NCBI GenBank assembly: GCA_030628445.1
Contig: DAOVQV010000010.1
Span: forward strand, 1-14,369
DNA length: 14,369 nucleotides
Direction of reading: 5' to 3'
Source: Phycisphaerae bacterium
GTDB taxonomy: Bacteria; Planctomycetota; Phycisphaerae; SM23-33
The position numbers and the translations under genes were made by a program. Below the pieces are notes generated by a model that was not told the DNA's origin, made no database searches, and saw nothing but the letters and a program-made list of their open reading frames with translations. Positions 1-7,646 of the stretch are shown here, one piece after another. How positions within the stretch are numbered: position 1 is the stretch's first letter; the number at the start of each line of letters is the position of its first letter.

Positions 1-851
<851 letters not shown>

Positions 852-933
852 ATTATCGTTCCAACCCGATCCTGACGGACCGGGAACGGTTCGATCAGAA
901 AGCTTGACTCTGGTGGCCGGACCTGTTTTAGGG

Positions 934-1057
934 GTGGCCCGGCCGGTCTGCGCCGGTCCACTGAAGCGGACCGACGTCAGCTAAGAACTCAAAATCCTTT
1001 GTTAGGGCATGTCACGAGGATTTTGAGCCCGGCGGGCCTCGCAAGTGGCCCGGCCGG
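934..1057. repeat. 13-bp direct repeat GTGGCCCGGCCGG flanking the inverted repeat
   Basis: Identical copies of GTGGCCCGGCCGG lie at 934-946 and 1045-1057, 111 bp apart, one on each side of the AT-rich inverted repeat. Each contains the palindrome CCGGCC, and a related GTGGCCGGACC occurs near 913-923. In GC-rich DNA such repeats can arise by chance, but exact copies on both sides of the inverted repeat are worth recording. Confidence 0.6.
988..1027. repeat. 11-bp perfect inverted repeat in the rRNA leader
   Basis: CTCAAAATCCT at 988-998 and its exact reverse complement AGGATTTTGAG at 1017-1027 flank an 18-nt spacer. The arms are AT-rich in a GC-rich neighbourhood. Neither strand has a U-tract after the stem, so it does not look like an intrinsic terminator. 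Possible roles are an rRNA-leader processing or antitermination stem, or a palindromic intergenic repeat; nothing in the sequence chooses between them. Confidence 0.75.
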
Positions 1058-1228
1058 ATGCATCTGTTATCCCGGACGGTGCGGGTCGTGACGAATCAGC
1101 GCCGACCGGTCACACCCTCGTGACGGTAACACTGTTCACTTTCCAAATAGCAGTTGGCAATCCTCCCGCGCGGCCTCAACACCGGCGGGGGCAAACAGAC
1201 GCACAAATTTTGCATACCAGGGAATTTG

Positions 1229-1266
1229 CGTCAAGGCATTTTATACAAATTCCCGGCTTCTTTCAA
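1229..1266 (-). promoter_or_regulatory. Candidate rRNA promoter(s), minus strand
   Basis: Read on the minus strand, TTGAAA (1266-1261) is followed after 15 bp by TATAAA (1245-1240). Just downstream TTGACG (1234-1229) gives a second -35-like box with a weaker AAAATT 17 bp on. This is the most AT-rich and most promoter-like stretch upstream of the 16S gene. Tandem promoters are common for rRNA operons. The 15-bp spacing is short and no transcript start is known. Confidence 0.4.
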
Positions 1267-1434
1267 CTTCCAATGGCGCTGTCGGCAAGGTGAACGTGAG
1301 TACCTTGCCATTTGCGCGGACTCCACAGAGGCGAAAGCATAGCACCTCCACCAATACCACTTATACGTCTCGGCGGGATGATAGTCAAGCTCCAGCAGTA
1401 AGTTTTTTGCGGGGCGGGGCGGAGGGGATTCGGC

Positions 1435-1463
1435 TTGACAATCAGGGCCTGGGGGGCAGAATG
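1435..1463 (+). promoter_or_regulatory. Candidate sigma-70-type promoter for the glycosidase operon
   Basis: A consensus TTGACA at 1435-1440 is followed after 16 bp by CAGAAT (1457-1462). This would start transcription near 1469 and leave a short untranslated leader. The first gene's ribosome-binding site GAAGGAG is at 1484-1490, 8 bp before the ATG at 1499. The -10 box is weak, so the call is tentative. Confidence 0.4.
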
Positions 1464-1498
1464 CTCTAGCTGCAACTCGCATTGAAGGAGACTCCGGG

Positions 1499-3526
1499 AT
1501 GAACACTTGCAAGTACCTGTTCGTGGCGTTCTTCACTCTCTCGACGACGTTCTGCTGGGCCCAGGACGAGGCACCGGCCAGGAAGAGCCTGATACCCAAC
1601 GGCGATTTTGAGGTCGTCTCTGACGACTGGCCGCCGCCAGGGTGGGAGGTGTGGGGTAACGCCCAAGACCAGAAACGAGAGAATATCCACGTCGATGCGA
1701 CGAATCCGCGAGCCGGAAAGGCCTGTTTGCGGATACACCACCCGGCTAATACGCACGCCTATCCGGTGACCGCTCGTACCGGTGCGGTCAAGACCGCCAA
1801 GGGCAAGGCGTATCTGGTGAGCTTCTGGGCCCGCCTGGACGATCCGGGAGAGCCCGGTGTCTTTTACTTCGAGGCGGCCACGAAGCTGGACCCTTGGAAG
1901 GATGCTCCTTCGCCGGGCCGCTGGCCTATTAAAGCGGGCAAGGACTGGACGCAGTTCAACTTCGAGATACACGAGGGGAAGGACTTCATCGCCGACGAGG
2001 CCGCATACATTCTCCTGGCGTTCCGCCCGACTCGCGGGAAGGGCGCCGCCCAGACCATGTGGATCGACGAAGTTGTGGTCTCCGAGGTCGAATCTACCGC
2101 CGAGCCGCTTATCGATCCGCGGACGCTTCAACCCGAGCCGCTGCGCCACCGCCTGGGGGCGGGCGAGAGGCTGCTATTGATGGTCGATGCCGATAAGCAG
2201 ATAGGCCCGTCGACGCCGCAGGCGGGCGGCGTTTCGTTCCATCGCATCGGCGGCGGGGGGAGGCACCCGTACGACTATGACGGGAACTACGTCCTGGAGC
2301 CGCAGCTGCTGGAGGCGCTGCGCCAGATGAAGCTGCCAATGACGCGATTCTACGGCGTCGGCGATCACAGGTTCCCGGTGACCGAAGCGATCGACAAGAT
2401 CGCCGACTTGGGCACCAAGTGCGGAATTCCGCTCGACTGGGTTGTGTTGGAGCTGGAACCGGTCGGCGCGGGGAAGACACTGACGCCGGCCCAGTGGGCC
2501 GCTGCGGTCAAGCACTCGGTGGATAAGGGATACAAGTTCCGTTTCTGGGAGATCGCCAACGAGCCGTACACCCGCAAGGCGACCGCCTTCAATTCGCCCG
2601 ATGAATACGCCGAGCATCTCATCGCCGTCTCCAAGGCGATCCGCAAGGTGCAAGGCGACGCCCGGATCGGAGTCGGAATCCACTCGACGACGCAGGGGTG
2701 GGGCAATTATCTGCTGAAGAAGGCGGCCGGGTTCTATGACTTCGTGGTCGCGCACCATTACGACGACACGAACCCGTACACCAACGATTTTGAGTTCGTC
2801 GCGCTTTGTGCGAACTACAAGAAGCTCCATCACATCCTGCGCGTCAATGCGCTGATCCGCCAGTACAACCCCGGCCGCGACGTCTACCAGCTTGATACCG
2901 AGTGGGGCCTGCATGCTCCCAGGCCTGGCGCCGGCGAGGACGACCCGACGCGATGGTGGCGCAATTCGAACATATGCGGTGCGATGTACCGTGCGGTGCG
3001 GATGATCTACTACGCCCGCGAGGGGATGCTTCGCGGTGCGAGTGGATGGGAGATGTTCGCCCGGAAGCACTACACGACGTTTGCTTTCCTGACCCGCGAG
3101 GCGCCGGACAAGCGATTCATGCTGTACTGGCTGTATTACTACTTCAACCACCACGTCGGTCCGATCGCCCTGGACTTTCAGGGCACGGCCCCGTACTACC
3201 ATCCGGTCTCGGATGAGATTGACCAGAAACTCGTCGGGCCCCTCACTCCGACACTGATTACTCTAAGCGCCGACGGGTCGCGGATGTATTTCGTGATCGC
3301 CAACGGATCGTGGGACCGGGATATCCCGTGCGAGGCGAGCTTGCAGAACTTCCAGGCCGGTAGTGCAACTGGCGTGGTTCTGTCCCAATCGGACAAGGAC
3401 GCCGATCCGCTTGTCGATAAGCGTCAGGACGTCGTCGGCGATCTGCCCATCGGCCTGGGGACCGATGAGATGTCGCTGACCGTCCCGGCGCGTTCGGTGG
3501 TGTTCATTACTGTGGATGCGAAATAG
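1499..3526 (+). CDS. Secreted clan GH-A-like glycoside hydrolase with N-terminal CBM-like domain
   Basis: This 675-residue protein has a Sec signal peptide with probable cleavage after CWA (residue 21). A jelly-roll domain resembling CBM4/9 follows at about 31-197: it starts NGDFE, has YLVSFWAR in the middle and ends MWIDEVVVSEV. The catalytic part spans about 225-575. It carries the two clan GH-A (retaining, TIM-barrel) signatures: WEIANEP, with E355 as likely acid/base, and DTEWG, with E468 as likely nucleophile. The 113-residue spacing fits GH39/GH51-type enzymes. A C-terminal beta-sandwich (about 580-675, ending SVVFITV) is usual for those families. It probably cleaves a glycan outside the cytoplasm; I cannot assign the substrate or exact family. 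The start is set by GAAGGAG 8 bp upstream. A paralogue follows 29 bp downstream. Confidence 0.85.
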   Translation: MNTCKYLFVAFFTLSTTFCWAQDEAPARKSLIPNGDFEVVSDDWPPPGWEVWGNAQDQKRENIHVDATNPRAGKACLRIHHPANTHAYPVTARTGAVKTAKGKAYLVSFWARLDDPGEPGVFYFEAATKLDPWKDAPSPGRWPIKAGKDWTQFNFEIHEGKDFIADEAAYILLAFRPTRGKGAAQTMWIDEVVVSEVESTAEPLIDPRTLQPEPLRHRLGAGERLLLMVDADKQIGPSTPQAGGVSFHRIGGGGRHPYDYDGNYVLEPQLLEALRQMKLPMTRFYGVGDHRFPVTEAIDKIADLGTKCGIPLDWVVLELEPVGAGKTLTPAQWAAAVKHSVDKGYKFRFWEIANEPYTRKATAFNSPDEYAEHLIAVSKAIRKVQGDARIGVGIHSTTQGWGNYLLKKAAGFYDFVVAHHYDDTNPYTNDFEFVALCANYKKLHHILRVNALIRQYNPGRDVYQLDTEWGLHAPRPGAGEDDPTRWWRNSNICGAMYRAVRMIYYAREGMLRGASGWEMFARKHYTTFAFLTREAPDKRFMLYWLYYYFNHHVGPIALDFQGTAPYYHPVSDEIDQKLVGPLTPTLITLSADGSRMYFVIANGSWDRDIPCEASLQNFQAGSATGVVLSQSDKDADPLVDKRQDVVGDLPIGLGTDEMSLTVPARSVVFITVDAK

Positions 3527-3539
3527 GCCCGTTGCGGGC
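3527..3539 (+). other. Small intercistronic stem-loop
   Basis: GCCCG TTG CGGGC starts immediately after the stop codon of the first glycosidase gene and just before the GAGGAGG ribosome-binding site (3542-3548) of the second. The stem is 5 bp with a 3-nt loop and no U-tract. It is not a terminator; it could stabilise the upstream message or modulate translation of the second gene. It may also be chance. Confidence 0.35.
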
Positions 3540-3555
3540 TTGAGGAGGTCTTGTC

Positions 3556-5554
3556 ATGAAGATCGGACTGTGTTTGTTGACGGCGGCGGTGGCGGTCTGT
3601 GCGGGCGTGGCACTGGCCCAGATGGCGCCGATGGCGCCTATCAGAAAGAGCCTGATAGAGAACGGGAACTTCGAGGCCCCGACAGATAAGACGCCCCCCC
3701 CCCGGTTGGGTGCTGTGGGGTCGCCAGGAGGACAAGAACCCGGAGAACTTCACGCTCGATCCGGACCGCCCGCACGAGGGTAAGTTCTCGATGCGGATCC
3801 ACCACCCGGCCGGTACGCACGCCTATCTGGTCAGTGATCCGGACAAGGCGGTCCGCACGAAAAAGGGCATGGCCTATCTGGTTTCGTTCTGGGCCCGCAC
3901 AGCCAATATGGACGAGCCCGGCATTTTTTACTGGGAGGCCAAGGGTGCTGCTTCTTCGCCGGGCCAGTGGCCGATCCACCCGTCGGAGCAGTGGACACTC
4001 CACAAGTACGAGATTCACGAAGGGGTCGATTTCTTCGCCGACAACGCCGCCGAGATCTTCCTGGCCTTCCGCCCGGCGCGCAGCCAAACCCCCGAGCAGA
4101 CCCTTTGGATCGACGACGTCGTTGTCACGGAGGTAAAGACCACCAAGTCCCCGCTCGTGGACGAGCGCAAGCTGGAGTATGCGCCGCTGCAACACCGTCT
4201 CAAACCGGGTGAGAAGTTTGAGATGACGATCGACGCCAATAAGCGCATAGGTCCGGCGGTCCCGCAAGCGGCGGGGGAGTCGTTTCACCGCCTGGCGGGT
4301 TACGGGAGGCACCCGTGGAACATCGACACCAAGGAATACGTCCTGGAGGCGAAGTTGGAACAGGCCATCCGCGATGCGAAGCTGCCCCTGACTCGGTTCT
4401 ACGCCACCGGCGTGGAGCCCTGGCCGATCGAGCAGACGTTGGACATCATGGCCCAGTTCATGGACAAACTCAACATCCCCCGACAGTGGACCATCATCGA
4501 GCTGGAGACCCAGGGCGCCGACGAGAAACTGTCCCCCGAGTTCTGGGCCCGCGCGGTCGCCCATAGCAAGACCAAGGGTTACGAGTTTCGCTTTTGGGAG
4601 ATCGCCAACGAGCCGTACACACGCAAGGCGACGGCCTTCGATACGCCGGACGATTACGTCGCGCACCTGATCGCCTGCGCCAAAGCCATCCGCGCCGTCC
4701 AGGTCGATGCCCAGATCGGGATCGGTATCCACTCAACCGCGCAGGGGTGGGGTAATTACATCCTCAAGCAAGCGGCGGGGTACTATGACTTCGTGGTTGG
4801 GCATTACTACTGCCCGGCCGGTTCGTCCGACTTCGAGCAGGCCGCCTTGACGGCGAATTTTGAAATGCTCGATCACATCCTCATGATCAACGCGCTGATA
4901 GACACCTACAATCCCGATCGCGATGTGTATCAACTGGACACCGAGTGGGGCGTAACTGGGATCGGCGGACAGGGCCCCGACGCGGCGTGGAGGCGGTCGA
5001 ATATCTATGCTGCGATGCACAGGGCCGTGCGGATGATCTATTATGCCCGCGAAGGTATGCTCCGCGGCGCCGCAGGTTGGGAGATGTTTTCGCGCGCCCA
5101 CGACGGGCGCAAGCCCGGGCTTGCGTTCCTGACGAGGGACTTCCCCGACAAGGCGTTCATGAACTACTGGGTGTACTACTACTTCAACCGTCACGTCGGG
5201 AAGTACGCCTTGGATATCGAAGGGACAGCCCCGTGGCGTTATGTGAAGCCGGAGAAGTCCTCCGGCCCGCAGACGCCCACGCTGGTAACACTCGACGAAG
5301 GCGGCCGGAGGATGTATTTCGTCATCGCCAACGCCTCGTGGGACAACGACGCACCGTGTGTGGTGAACTTGGCCAACTTCATCCCCGGCGCCGCCGCCGG
5401 CGTGGTGCTGACTCAGCAGGATCGGGACGCACCGGGCCTCGTCGACAGCGTTCGGGACGTCACCAGGGACTTACCCGTTGAGTTGTCGGGCCAGAAGCTG
5501 AGCTTTACAGTCCCTTCTCACTCGGTGGTGTTTATCACCGTCGATGCGAAGTGA
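3556..5554 (+). CDS. Second GH-A-like glycoside hydrolase paralogue, split by a one-base frameshift
   Basis: This is a paralogue of the preceding gene, with about half its residues identical by eye. It has a clear signal peptide (cleavage after ALA, residue 21) and the opening RKSLIENGNFE, then runs into ten C at 3694-3703. With ten C the frame is lost and ends by 3783. With nine C it would read TPPPGWVLWG, matching PPPGWEVWG at the same place in the first copy, and continue to 5554 as a 665-residue protein. In the corrected numbering the likely catalytic residues are E352 (WEIANEP) and E463 (DTEWG). The rest of the frame is intact and conserved to the end, so this is an assembly slip, a very recent mutation or a phase-variable gene. 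An internal ATG at 3710 lacks a signal peptide. Ribosome-binding site GAGGAGG lies at 3542-3548. Same operon as the first copy; substrate unknown. Confidence 0.8.
3694..3703 (+). repeat. C10 homopolymer at the frameshift
   Basis: Ten consecutive C fall in the codons for the proline run of the CBM-like domain. Nine would keep the reading frame. The equivalent place in the first paralogue is CCGCCGCCA, with no homopolymer, so the tract arose in this copy only. Tracts of this length are prone to slipped-strand change in vivo and to length errors in sequencing. Confidence 0.9.
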
Positions 5555-5595
5555 TCCGCCCGCCTGCAGCGCACGGGACACGGCCGGTGGGAATC

Positions 5596-6624
5596 TTACG
5601 TTGGTGAGTTGGGCTGGCCCGCCGCCAGGGCGCGGAGTTGGTCCATCTTCTCCCTGGCCTCCTGGGCCATTCGCGTATTGGGGTATTGACGCATGATCTC
5701 ATCGCCGGTGGCGACGGCCCTTGCCCATTGCTTGTCGTTGACGAATATAGCAAACTGCACGCCGAGGTTGTGAAGCTTCTTGCGGAATATGTCGCGGGCT
5801 GATTCTTCCAGTGCCGCCCCCTCCTGGGGCATCAGGTACGCATCCAACTCCCGTAGAAGCTCGATGCTTCCGTCGACGTCGTTTTTCTTGACGGCCTCGC
5901 CGTAGGCCCTCAGCAGCTCGCCCTTGTGCTTGACCTGGGCCTCTTCGATGCGCCTGGGCAAATCGGCGACGCGCTGCGAGTTGGGGAACAGCTTCGCCAG
6001 CAGCTGTGCCTCACGCGAAGCACGCGCCCAATCCCGGCGGTCTATAACTTCCTGGATTCGGTCTATGGCGCCGTCGGTCTTTTCCTCTTCGGTCGCCCTG
6101 CGGAAGGCTTCCACCTCTTGTCTGAGCCGCCCCGCCTCGTCGGTATACCCGAAGCGGGTCTCGATCCTGTCGATAAACGCCTCGGCCGTCTTGTAGTCCT
6201 GTCGCATCAGGTCCGCGTGGATCGTCTCGCGCATCAGCTCGATCTCGCGCTGGCGGAAGATCAGGGTCTTGGCCTGGTCCGACAGGCTCGCCAGATCGAG
6301 CAGTTTGTGGATGGTCTGGTTCTGATCGGAAAGGATGCTTTCCACCCTGCCGATCCGCCCGACCCCTCCCGCGGCGGAGAACTGTCCGGCCGCCAGGATG
6401 CGTATGATCCCATAGCAGATGAATATCCATATTGCGGCGATGAGTTCGGCGACGATTTGCAGCACCAATGGGATAAGCGACTCGGCCGTCGGCGCCTCTA
6501 AGGCGATAAAGACGGTCTTGGCGACCGTCATCGCTAAGATGACGGTCAGCAGGCCCAAAGTTGCGATCACGCCGATGCGCGCCAGCTTCACCACCCACTC
6601 GAAACGCCCTGTCTGCTCGGCCAT
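5596..6624 (-). CDS. Two-TM membrane protein with C-terminal helical (TPR-like) repeat region
   Basis: This 342-residue protein is of unknown function. It has two predicted transmembrane helices at about 17-42 and 52-74, joined by a short loop. A charged, strongly helical region of about 260 residues follows. Within it, segments such as LFPNSQRVADLPRRIEEA and QYPNTRMAQEAREKMDQL have the spacing of TPR/BamD-type helical repeats, so it probably mediates protein-protein contacts on one face of the membrane. The start is supported by AAAGGAG (plus strand 6632-6638), 8 bp from the ATG. It is convergent with the glycosidase operon, with 41 bp between stops and no clear terminator, and divergent from the PTS-like gene. 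I do not recognise the family. Confidence 0.85.
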   Translation of the reverse strand: MAEQTGRFEWVVKLARIGVIATLGLLTVILAMTVAKTVFIALEAPTAESLIPLVLQIVAELIAAIWIFICYGIIRILAAGQFSAAGGVGRIGRVESILSDQNQTIHKLLDLASLSDQAKTLIFRQREIELMRETIHADLMRQDYKTAEAFIDRIETRFGYTDEAGRLRQEVEAFRRATEEEKTDGAIDRIQEVIDRRDWARASREAQLLAKLFPNSQRVADLPRRIEEAQVKHKGELLRAYGEAVKKNDVDGSIELLRELDAYLMPQEGAALEESARDIFRKKLHNLGVQFAIFVNDKQWARAVATGDEIMRQYPNTRMAQEAREKMDQLRALAAGQPNSPT

Positions 6625-6685
6625 CGAAGCGCTCCTTTACCTCTGAGATGTGACCTTGCGCAGTTCTAAGGTATGATAGCTTAAC

Positions 6686-6712
6686 AGTATAGATATTTGG
6701 GCCAAAAGTCAA
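6686..6712 (-). promoter_or_regulatory. Candidate promoter of the TPR-like membrane protein gene
   Basis: Read on the minus strand, TTGACT (6712-6707) is followed after 15 bp by TATACT (6691-6686); a 17-bp reading gives TACTGT as the -10 box. The leader to the start codon would be about 55 nt. It is the only AT-rich stretch in this intergenic region and faces the gene. Confidence 0.5.
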
Positions 6713-6776
6713 CCTATCTGTGCAGTTCCGGTTGGTTCGCGGGCGTACCGACCGGTCCGGGCCCCTCCGGGTGTCC

Positions 6777-6805
6777 TTGAGTTACCAGTGGGGCCCAGGT
6801 AGCAT
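6777..6805 (+). promoter_or_regulatory. Candidate promoter of the HTH-PTS IIA gene
   Basis: TTGAGT (6777-6782), a 17-bp spacer and TAGCAT (6800-6805) make a fair sigma-70-type promoter on the plus strand. It would start near 6812, about 60 nt before the gene. Together with the minus-strand promoter at 6686-6712 it makes this a divergent promoter region of 247 bp. Confidence 0.45.
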
Positions 6806-6871
6806 CTGAAGGGATCCGCCCCGGGATGCGGGCCGATGGCGAACGGACGGTAGGGAACCTGGGAACAGACC

Positions 6872-7588
6872 ATGCCTCACGAGCAGATGGACGAAAAGCA
6901 GGTCGCCGAGTACCTCGACATGGACCTCCGCAAGGTCGTCCGGCTAGCGGCGCGTGGTAAGATTCCGGCCCGCAAGATCGCCGGGCGTTTTGTCTTCTAC
7001 AAGGGCCAGATCGATCATTGGGTAGAGGCCCGGATGCACGAGATGAGCGAGGAGCGGCTCGCCGGGATCGAAAAGGGCGTAAGCGATCACCACGGGTTTG
7101 ATTACGACGAGCCTCTGGTCTGCCCGCTGATCCCCGAGGGCGGAATCGCCGTACCGCTGGCGGCAAAGACGTCCGACTCAGCCGTCCGCGCGCTGGTCGA
7201 CCTGGCCGTCGGCGCCGAGGTGGCCCATCATAGCGACGAACTGATTCGCCGCATCCGCCGGCGCGAGCAGTTGTGTTCCACGGCGATGATTCCCGGCGTG
7301 GCCCTGCCGCATCCCAGGACACCCCTCCCGCACGATATCGCCGCCAGCTTCGTCGTTGTCGGGCTGACGAGCAGCGGGATTCCCTACGGCGCCGTCGACG
7401 GATCGCTCACCAGGTTGTTCTTCCTGATCTGCTGCAAGGACGAAAGCACGCACCTGCATGTGCTGGCTCGCCTGGGCCGGATGCTTTCCCAGACCGGTGC
7501 GGTTGAGTCCCTCCTTACCGCCGGCAGCGCCGCCCAGTTGCGGGAGCTTATTGGGCAGCGCGAGCAGTCCGTTACGGGCCGACAGTGA
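6872..7588 (+). CDS. Excisionase/MerR-type HTH domain fused to a PTS EIIA (PtsN/fructose-type) domain
   Basis: The product is 238 residues. Residues 6-55 form a helix-turn-helix of the excisionase/MerR type (MDEKQVAEYLDMDLRKVVRL, then KIAGRFVFYKGQIDHWV). Residues about 92-232 form a PTS EIIA type-2 domain with the active-site motif GVALPHPR; H147 is the expected phosphorylation site. In PtsN-like proteins this histidine receives phosphate from NPr/HPr as a signal rather than for sugar uptake. The fusion suggests a DNA-binding regulator whose activity follows phosphorylation (inference). No EIIB or EIIC gene is nearby. The start at 6872 has only a weak GGGA 7 bp upstream; ATG 6887 is an alternative that keeps both domains. 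The YfhO-like gene follows 58 bp downstream on the same strand and may be co-transcribed. Confidence 0.85.
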   Translation: MPHEQMDEKQVAEYLDMDLRKVVRLAARGKIPARKIAGRFVFYKGQIDHWVEARMHEMSEERLAGIEKGVSDHHGFDYDEPLVCPLIPEGGIAVPLAAKTSDSAVRALVDLAVGAEVAHHSDELIRRIRRREQLCSTAMIPGVALPHPRTPLPHDIAASFVVVGLTSSGIPYGAVDGSLTRLFFLICCKDESTHLHVLARLGRMLSQTGAVESLLTAGSAAQLRELIGQREQSVTGRQ

Positions 7589-7646
7589 CATCTCGGCGTA
7601 CGTGCGAGCTTGCGCACCGCCAAGTCGAGAGATTGGCACTAGGGAT

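Larger units (their letters stand above)
852..1233 (-). other. Probable 16S rRNA leader region (non-coding)
   Basis: There is no convincing gene here. If the promoter proposed at 1229-1266 is right, this is a 5' leader of about 380 nt on the rRNA precursor. It contains a GC-rich stem 954-959/968-973 (CGGTCC/GGACCG), an 11-bp perfect inverted repeat at 988-1027, and a 13-bp direct repeat at 934-946 and 1045-1057. Short open frames in it have no ribosome-binding site and no recognisable protein features. The mature 5' end at 851 is inferred from alignment. Confidence 0.5.

Noticed and set aside
1045..1342. Two small plus-strand open frames in the region between 16S and the first glycosidase
   Set aside because: No ribosome-binding site, no domain-like composition, and they run through the probable rRNA promoter.
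2174..3202. Long open frame on the minus strand opposite the first glycosidase gene (342 codons)
   Set aside because: It mirrors the codon pattern of the strong plus-strand gene, is rich in Arg/Val with no domain or ribosome-binding site, and recurs as a similar shadow opposite the second paralogue.
3641..4732. 363-codon minus-strand open frame opposite the second glycosidase gene
   Set aside because: It is antisense to conserved catalytic sequence and resembles only the equivalent shadow opposite the first copy; no recognisable protein features.
7458..7646. N-terminal extension of the YfhO-like protein to an ATG at 7458
   Set aside because: It overlaps the PTS EIIA coding sequence in another frame and its translation is low-complexity Pro/Ser/Ala; ATG 7647 directly precedes the first hydrophobic helix.
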